Assembly (NCBI RefSeq): GCF_000512585.2
Contig: NC_089243.1
Span: 1,674,001-1,738,000 of the forward strand
Length of the DNA: 64,000 nucleotides
Source: Kwoniella bestiolae CBS 10118
Lineage: Eukaryota > Basidiomycota > Tremellomycetes > Tremellales > Cryptococcaceae
Reading direction: 5' to 3'
A program made the translations under genes and the position numbers. The notes under the pieces were generated by a model. The model did no database searches. It was not told the origin of the DNA and was given only the letters and a program-made list of their open reading frames with translations. Shown here piece after piece: positions 57,795-64,000 of the stretch; position 1 is the first letter of the stretch; each line of letters opens with the position of its first letter.

Positions 57795-60700
57795 CTACCT
57801 CCCCTCCTGCTCGTTGACCCAAACCAAATACGCCTCATGCAACTTTTCCTGCACCTTCATCTCCTTCTGCAACTTCTTCACCGCATTCTTACTGACCTCC
57901 TTCCCCTCTGAGTCTTTCGTAGGTAATCCCGAATCGTCCCATTCAGTGTACAGTCCCGTGACATTCGGAGGTCTAAACATATCTTTAGGGTTCACTCTGC
58001 CCTTCTCCAACTGAGCTCGCTTCTTCTCTTCTGCAGCTTTGGCAGAAGCTTCTTTCTTAGCTAATTTCTCAGCTGCAATTCGTCGTTTCTCCTCACGAGC
58101 AGCAACGAGGGAAGAGGGATCAACAATCTTCCATAATGCGCCTCCGTCGTTACCCTGTCCATCGTCTAGTTGAAGACCCAGTGAGACAGCCTCTTCGTCC
58201 CTGAATTTATCGGAGAGGGATAATATCCGTTTTGAGAGTTGGTCGGGGGAGATTGTCTTGTCCATGGCTAGTTTTCTGACTGAGTCTCGGAAGGAGGATA
58301 TCGAACGTGCCCATGGTTCAACTTGGGTTGATACCTAGACAAGTTACGGCAAAGTAAGCTCTACCCTGAGGACAAATGAAATTGCTCTGCTCATTAGGTG
58401 CAATTTAATGGCCTGGTTCGATTGAAATGTGATGGAACGAGGGAAAGAACAGTTCCCACTCACATCATGACCATTCACACCCTCCTGCCCACCAACCGTA
58501 GCTATCCCCCACCCTATCCCATTCTTAGGCGGTGCACCCTCGCCCAACCCAAACATCCATAACATCCTCGTTATCCATTCTGCGATGTTGGTCACCACTC
58601 CAAGATTACTTTCTCTGCCTTTTGTCGAGAAGTAGATGTTGGTTTTGGCGATGAGATCAAGAAGGATCTGGATGGCGGTAGGGGTGTTGAAGGAATCGCA
58701 GAGCGCTGCGTGGAATTCGCTTTGAGCGGTGAATAGGCTATAATGATAAGGCGTGAGATCAGTAATGCGTCTCACATTTGGTGATCTCTCGTGAGACACA
58801 GGATTCATCAAATAGGAAGAAGGCGTTACTCACTCATTGGTGATAGCCTCTTCGGCGTCTCCCATCTGATGTTTCCCCTCCGAGGATGGGCCAGCTTGTA
58901 CCAATCGAGCGTTTACGTTGGCGAAGAAGTTCTAAGTGCAAGCGACCCGTTAGTACACCTTTTCAGAAGATGCCTGAAGAAGAAACAAGCTCACATCAAA
59001 AGTCTCCTCCTTAGCTTTCGTATCAGCTATCAATCCTCGACTATAGTCTAATTTCTGATTCCAAGTCTGCAGCATGAATGCCAAACGTAATCTTCGAGCG
59101 GTGTTTCGCGAGAGTTCTTCCTGTAATACATAATACAACAACAAAGGCATCAACATGCGGTGATTACAATAAGTTTCACGAGAAGGAATGAACTCACCTC
59201 GATGGTTATGAAATTCTTCAACGATTTACTCATCTTCAACCCCTCAATATGTAAATGTCCAGTATGCAAGAAGTAATTCACCCATTGTTCACATCCATGG
59301 TATGCCTACGAGTTGAATTCACTTATCAGCTTCATCGTTCAGATGTCACACATACGAAGGTAAAACGTAAGCTGACGCACCTCGCTCTGGGCCAATTCAT
59401 TATCATGATGAGGGAACATGAGATCCACCCCACCCGAATGAATATCCATTCCTCTACCAAGAATCGCAGAGGCCATGACGGAACACTCAATGTGCCAACC
59501 TGGTCTACCTTCTCCCCAGGGGGATGGCCAGGCAGGTTCGCCAGGTTTGGATTTGGCTTTCCACAGGGCGAAATCGGCAGCTTGTCTCTTCCCTTTCGAG
59601 CCGGTCAGAGCGCCTAGAGCGATATGTCAAGATCAGTACTGGGGTCACCCAGAGACATAGAGAGATTGATCAAAACATCCCATTATCACGAGAATGGAGT
59701 GAGAAGAAGATAATTAAGAGACAGTAGACTCACCCTCACCCTCATCAATCAACTTCTTATTCCCTTTACTCCCAGGCTGCAACTTCGCATAATCATGTCT
59801 GAATCCATCCCCCTCAGCCCCATCAAACTTATTGACGTCAAACCATACACTCCCCTCAGCTTCGTACGCGAACCCATTGGATATTATCTTTTCCACGAAA
59901 GTGACGATCTCCGAGACGTACTCTGATACGCGGGGTTTGAAATTTGGTGGGAGGATTTTGAGCTTTTCCATGTCGTTGAAGAATTGTTCTTCCCAGTATA
60001 GGGCTAGGGTGCGGGAGACTGCGATGGGGTCTTTGATTGTGTGGCCGAGCTGCGAACAAGTATTGTTGAAATTAGCATGTATCGCAGTGAAACGATTGAA
60101 GAGGAAGACGTGTTAGTATATTACATTGGAGGAGGAAAGTGAGACTCAAGCACGCAGAGTCATCAACGATGCAAGGAGGACATGACTCACGGTCTCACCA
60201 TAATATGGTCCCAAGACATCACTAGCCCCATCCACCAGATCCACAACATCGCCCTCATTCGATCCATTCAATAGCCCCTCAGCTTTCTTGATAGCCCCGT
60301 GAGCCTTGAGTAAGCTCGCAAGGTACAAAGCAAACTTCTCCTCTTTCAACCTTGCTTCTTCGGCGAACTTCACATCTGATTTATCCTTTTCCAAGATGAT
60401 TTGAAATATCTCCAGATCGTCGGAGGTGTCGAATGTGAGTGGGGAAGGGAGGGATTTGATGAGTTTGGAATTTAGGAATTTGGAGAATGCTAACTTCGTA
60501 TCGTTGAGGAGCGAGGGGGTGATGGAGGGGTTGGAAGATTTGGTTTGGTCGAGGAGGTATTTCTCTCGGGCACGGAGGATGATCTGTTGGTTGTGGGTCA
60601 GTTGATTTTGGTCGAAGGGAGGAAGAGGGCAGACCGTGGATGAAGGTCGAAGCAGACGAAATTTGAGAGATGAGTGGGAGGATAGGAAGGGTGGAGAGTG

Positions 60701-61222
60701 TTCTCACTTTGTCATCGATATCCGTTATATTCATAACGAAATTGACGTTATACCCAAGATAATCTCTCAGTATCCTTCTAATGATATCTTGAGTAAGGTA
60801 ATTCCTAATGTACAAACACTATCAGCTGAACATCTACCAGAATGACAAAGTGGAGATAGTAGCTAACCTCGCATGACCCATATGACTCGAGTCGTACACT
60901 GTCGGCCCACAATTGTACCAATCTATATGTTTTGGTTTACGAGTCTTGAATACATCCTACCAATACAGATAGTCTCATCAGCTGTGTTCACTATGCCGAT
61001 AAGCTATGGTCAGCTACATACCTTCGACCTCGTGAGGGAGTTGTACACCCTCAGTACGGGTTCCTCCTCCAGTGGTTTGGTCGAGGTCGTAGCTTTTGTT
61101 GAGGTTGTGATTGACATTCTGAATATGCTTGATTGCAGAGTAGGATGAAGGAATTTGGTTGAGAAATGAGTAGGTGTGGGTTGTAATGAGCGTGTGATGT
61201 AGGGGAAGAGGAATGACCTCAT
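57795..61222 (-). CDS. Cysteinyl-tRNA synthetase, probably cytosolic and mitochondrial
   Basis: Class I aminoacyl-tRNA synthetase charging tRNA-Cys. Landmarks: WYNCGPTVYDSSHMGHARNY (zinc-site Cys and HIGH-type motif), NVNFVMNITDIDDKI, GEGRPGWHIECSVMASAILG, DIHSGGVDLMFPHHDNELAQ, and KMSKSLKNFITIEE (KMSKS loop). The C-terminus has a Lys/Glu/Ala coil typical of eukaryotic CysRS. About 10 exons. Two in-frame starts: 61222 adds 35 residues, MRSFLFPYITRSLQPTPTHF onward, Arg/Ser/Thr-rich and acid-free like a mitochondrial presequence. The ATG at 61117 gives MSITTSTKATTSTK. The first lacks a purine at -3 and the second has A, favouring leaky scanning and two products. Known in related yeasts: one gene supplies both compartments for several synthetases. 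Confidence 0.92.
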
Positions 61223-61642
61223 ACAGGGGGTGATTGATCGGGTGGGTCGAGTTGACTATTGATGTCGTGATTGGGGAAGGAGTAGTTATGGGAAAGTTCA
61301 AAGCACCTTACAACGACGTTGTAGACTGCCTTCCTTTATTCTGCAGTCTTGACTTTTTGGCTGCTGTTGCTCTCGAGAACAGAACCAAATTAACCTTTTA
61401 CAACAAACGACTCACTCGCTGAATCCGGAATCTAATTACAGGTACAGACCGTTGTGCGTTTAGGCGCACGAGACCAGCAATGTTTGATTCGTATGCCTAA
61501 TGTTACACGCGTTTTGGTGGTTTTATGTTCAGACGTGGAGGTGCATCATCTCTCTTTAGGCTGTCATTTTCAACATTTCATACCTCTATTACCTTTGTCC
61601 ATCAGATTCAAGACCACGAAGAAACGATTCGACGACCGAATC
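61223..61642. other. Divergent promoter, CysRS / p24 gene
   Basis: About 420 bp between divergent genes. No other gene recognised. Confidence 0.4.
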
Positions 61643-62809
61643 ATGATATTTCGACCGATATTACTCCTACTCTCACTGTTGTCAGCAGTATACGCTGTGA
61701 AGTTCGACCTGGTCGCCGATAGGTACCCTAAACCGAGTGAGTCCTTCCACCTTTCATGAGGTTATGACATGCTAATCTCTCTTTGCGGTTCTGTAGGATG
61801 GTAAGCTGAATGCTCCTCGCAGCAAAATGCCGTAGCCTGCGGTGCTGATGTTTACCCTCTAGTATATGGAACTTTGCTGCTGCCCACTCGTTGGTAATTG
61901 TCACAGCCAACGTACCGTACGAATTTGGACAGAGGGTGGATATTGAAATTCTAGATGGGTCGGAGAGGGGGAACGTATACTTGAATAAAAAGGTTAGCTA
62001 CGCAATACTCTCTTGTCTTTGACACAGAGATGAGGAGCTGATATGAATCGTGGTGAATGTAGGATATAAAAGGAGAGACTAGATTGGCTATTACCACGCA
62101 TGAGTCTGCTGATGTTGGAGTATGTTTGAGGAATTACCTGGAGAGTGGTAAGTCCAGTCTACCAGCTACGTGTAGACATTCGAAGATTCATAGCTGATCT
62201 TCTCCTCTGTATCTTTCAGATTCGCATGAGAAGTTATCGAGAAGTGTAGATTTGGATGTGGATATAGGAGCAGATGCCATAGATTACAAGTGAGTCATCT
62301 GTATTCATCTGTGATAGCTTCTTCTCGAAGCCAGCTGTATTGCTTCGTGGCCTGAGAACCGGACGTCAGCTGATTTCTCGATGCAGTGCCATCGCAAACC
62401 AAGAGTCCCTGTCCATCCTCGAAGTAGAAATGCGTAAGCTCGAAGCGGTAGTGAAGGAGATTGTGGAGGAGATGGGATACCTACAAAGGCGAGAAATGAG
62501 AATGCGAGATACGAACGGTGAGTCGAGTTGGAACGATTTTGATATATCGTCGCCTAGATCGAAGCTTGATGGCACACCCTGTGAGGCACATTTGCTGATC
62601 TTGCGATTATGTATCTATCGTTTGCAGAGAGCACCAATTCTCGAGTGAAGAATTTTTCCATACTCATAACGATAGGTATAATTGGACTGGGAATATGGCA
62701 GGTAAGCTACGGTGTACCCTTCACCATAAAGATACGGTATAGCTGATTGACCCCACTATAGCTCATCCACTTACGGTCCTTCTTCAAACGTAAATACCTC
62801 ATCGACTAG
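61643..62809 (+). CDS. p24-family cargo receptor, delta type (Erv25/TMED10-like)
   Basis: Cycles between ER and Golgi in COPII/COPI vesicles as a cargo adaptor. Signal peptide MIFRPILLLLSLLSAVYAV; GOLD domain with the first conserved Cys (RCIWNFAAAHSLVIVTANV) and the second in VGVCLRNYLES. A coiled-coil stem follows (LEVEMRKLEAVVKEIVEEMG), then a single membrane span (FSILITIGIIGLGIWQLIHL). The cytosolic tail is RSFFKRKYLID, with the FF COPII/COPI signal and basic residues as in TMED10. About 210 aa, typical. Six to seven exons; one is only 4 nt (61797-61800) and completes Arg-Cys at the first conserved cysteine. The family call is secure. Confidence 0.9.
61797..61800 (+). other. 4-nt micro-exon of the p24 gene
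   Basis: GATG lies between a ctgtag acceptor and a gtaagc donor. Upstream exon ends CCG A, downstream exon begins TATATGG. Including GATG gives A-GA, TG-T = Arg, Cys then Ile-Trp, restoring the conserved cysteine. Skipping it leads to a stop after about 15 codons. Confidence 0.8.
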
Positions 62810-63239
62810 GTGTACAGTGATGTTAAGTGGGATAGGAGGGATGAAACGAAATTGCATAAACTCGTCAACTCTCTTCATGAGACTACTGACCGTATCAATG
62901 ATGTTAGGAATAGCATTTTCGTCTAAATGTTGAGCAAGATGATTGATTGTCACTTCTTCAACTCGTAATTCGTACAAACTGATGGTTGACGTCGGATGAC
63001 GTGTACTATACTCACTAATCTACCAAAGGATGGGTCCGTGCGTCGCCAAGTCATACTCATATCTCTTTATTCCTTCCTTTCCTCTCATCGATGAAAAGTA
63101 TATATAACATATCAACCCACCTATTTATCTCTTTCCTTCCTTCTCTCTTTCCTTCTTCTTCCTCACCATCCACCCATCCAAACTCAATTTATCCATCTTA
63201 TTCAATCAATCATTCAAAATAGGTACCCTATTCTCCAAG
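62810..63239. other. Intergenic, CT-rich promoter
   Basis: About 430 bp. A strongly pyrimidine-rich stretch (about 63120-63165) precedes the next gene's start. A minus-strand open frame here (62771-62977) is not supported. Confidence 0.4.
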
Positions 63240-64000
63240 ATGGCATCCAACTTCTACCCCTCTCAAGGCTCACCCTACCGCCAATCCCCCCAATCCAGAT
63301 CGATCAACCGATCGAACACCTCCCCAGATCTGGTAGGTATCGACGAGGAAGATCACTCCTCTCCTTCTTACAACCAAGCCAACTCCCATACCAACAGACA
63401 ATGGCTTACCGCCAACAACAACGTCAGCCAATCCGCACCGCCCACTCCTAGAAAGGTTAACTCGGAGTTCAAATCCCCCTCTTTCACCGATAGAGGACGA
63501 CCTTCCCCCGGAGTCAATATGGGTTTACCTAGGAAGCTCACCAGACGAGCAGCCGGGTCGAGCTCTTCCCTCACTCCATCAGGAGAGGAATGGAATGAGG
63601 TGGACGGTGGGGGAGCGAGGAAGAAGATGAGATATACCAAGGAGGAGGAGATGGTTGAGGAAGTAGATAACTTTGATCCAATGGAGGCTGTGAGTTGCTC
63701 TTTTCCTTCTGAATAATTTCGCCTTTCTTCCTCCCTTGCCACTTCGCATTATCTTGGGGTTCTTCCTGCCTTGCTTCCTTCCTTCCTCTTTGACAAGTAA
63801 CATTCCCTCCCATCGATTATTCGCTGCATGTCGACTGCGTCTCCTATGATTCATGCTAATCCCTTGTGACACACCCAGATCCACGTATTCGACTCCAAAT
63901 GTCAACTCGAGGACGAATGGGATAAAATCCAAGAACAAATGGTCGCATTCCTAAAAAGTGAGTCTGAAGGGTCCTCAGCGTTCCAATCCGAAAATGTTTC
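63240..64000 (+). CDS. Unknown protein, 5' part only (runs off the window)
   Basis: Starts MASNFYPSQGSPYRQSPQSR in a good context (aagATGG). The first exon is Ser/Pro/Asn-rich and disordered (about 150 aa), with an acidic patch (EEEMVEEVDNFDPMEA). A phase-0 intron from about 63690 joins an exon reading IHVFDSKCQLEDEWDKIQEQ and MVAFLKS, probably the start of a helical domain, and another intron begins at about 63959. I cannot name the family from this part. The CT-rich leader suggests active transcription. Confidence 0.65.

Noticed and set aside
62771..62977. Minus-strand open frame after the p24 gene
   Set aside because: Overlaps the p24 3' end, no start context, no splice partners and no family resemblance.

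Overview
The window is nuclear DNA of a basidiomycete yeast. Genes carry many short introns (mostly 45-75 nt, gtgagt/gtaagt donors, CTNAC-like branch sites) and are tightly packed on both strands. The proteins (Mor2/Tao3 scaffold, basidiomycete-type coronin, Erv25-like p24) fit Tremellomycetes, most likely a Kwoniella/Cryptococcus relative. That placement is inference from gene content and style, not from a database match.

Layout. 0-5.3 kb: RNA polymerase I subunit RPA49 (+), an unknown protein (-), and RNA polymerase I/III subunit RPC19/AC19 (+). 5.5-14.2 kb: one very large gene for the Furry/Mor2/Tao3 morphogenesis scaffold (-). 14.9-21.6 kb: cyclophilin A, the SM protein Vps45 and an SDR oxidoreductase (all +). 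22-26 kb: two secreted beta-trefoil (ricin-B-type lectin-like) paralogues, each with a lesion. 26.1-28.1 kb: a mitochondrial two-membrane-span protein and a nearly identical truncated copy. 28.4-33.1 kb: a double coronin with a complete Tda10/D-glycerate-3-kinase-type P-loop kinase in its middle.

33.3-57.6 kb is an accessory region. It holds at least 16 very small (about 90-130 aa, one longer) intron-containing genes. They share almost no overall identity, but share a 0-1-1 intron-phase pattern and a C-terminal 'strand - P[W/F][S/T] - helix' signature. Seven begin with an N-myristoylation-type MGxxxS sequence. I recognise no known family. Two secreted pepsin-like proteins (one with its catalytic motifs lost) and a thaumatin/glycopeptide-like secreted protein sit inside the array. 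This cluster is my best candidate for an undescribed system: a tandemly expanded, fast-diverging family of probably membrane-attached small proteins.

57.8-64 kb returns to housekeeping genes: cysteinyl-tRNA synthetase (-), an Erv25/TMED10-type p24 cargo receptor with a 4-nt micro-exon (+), and the 5' part of an unknown disordered protein (+).

Across the window, three genes (cyclophilin A, the SDR and CysRS) have a mitochondrial-presequence-like extension ahead of a second in-frame ATG, suggesting dual localisation. Exon joins were worked out by hand from reading frames and splice consensus. Outer coordinates are start codon to stop codon and include introns.
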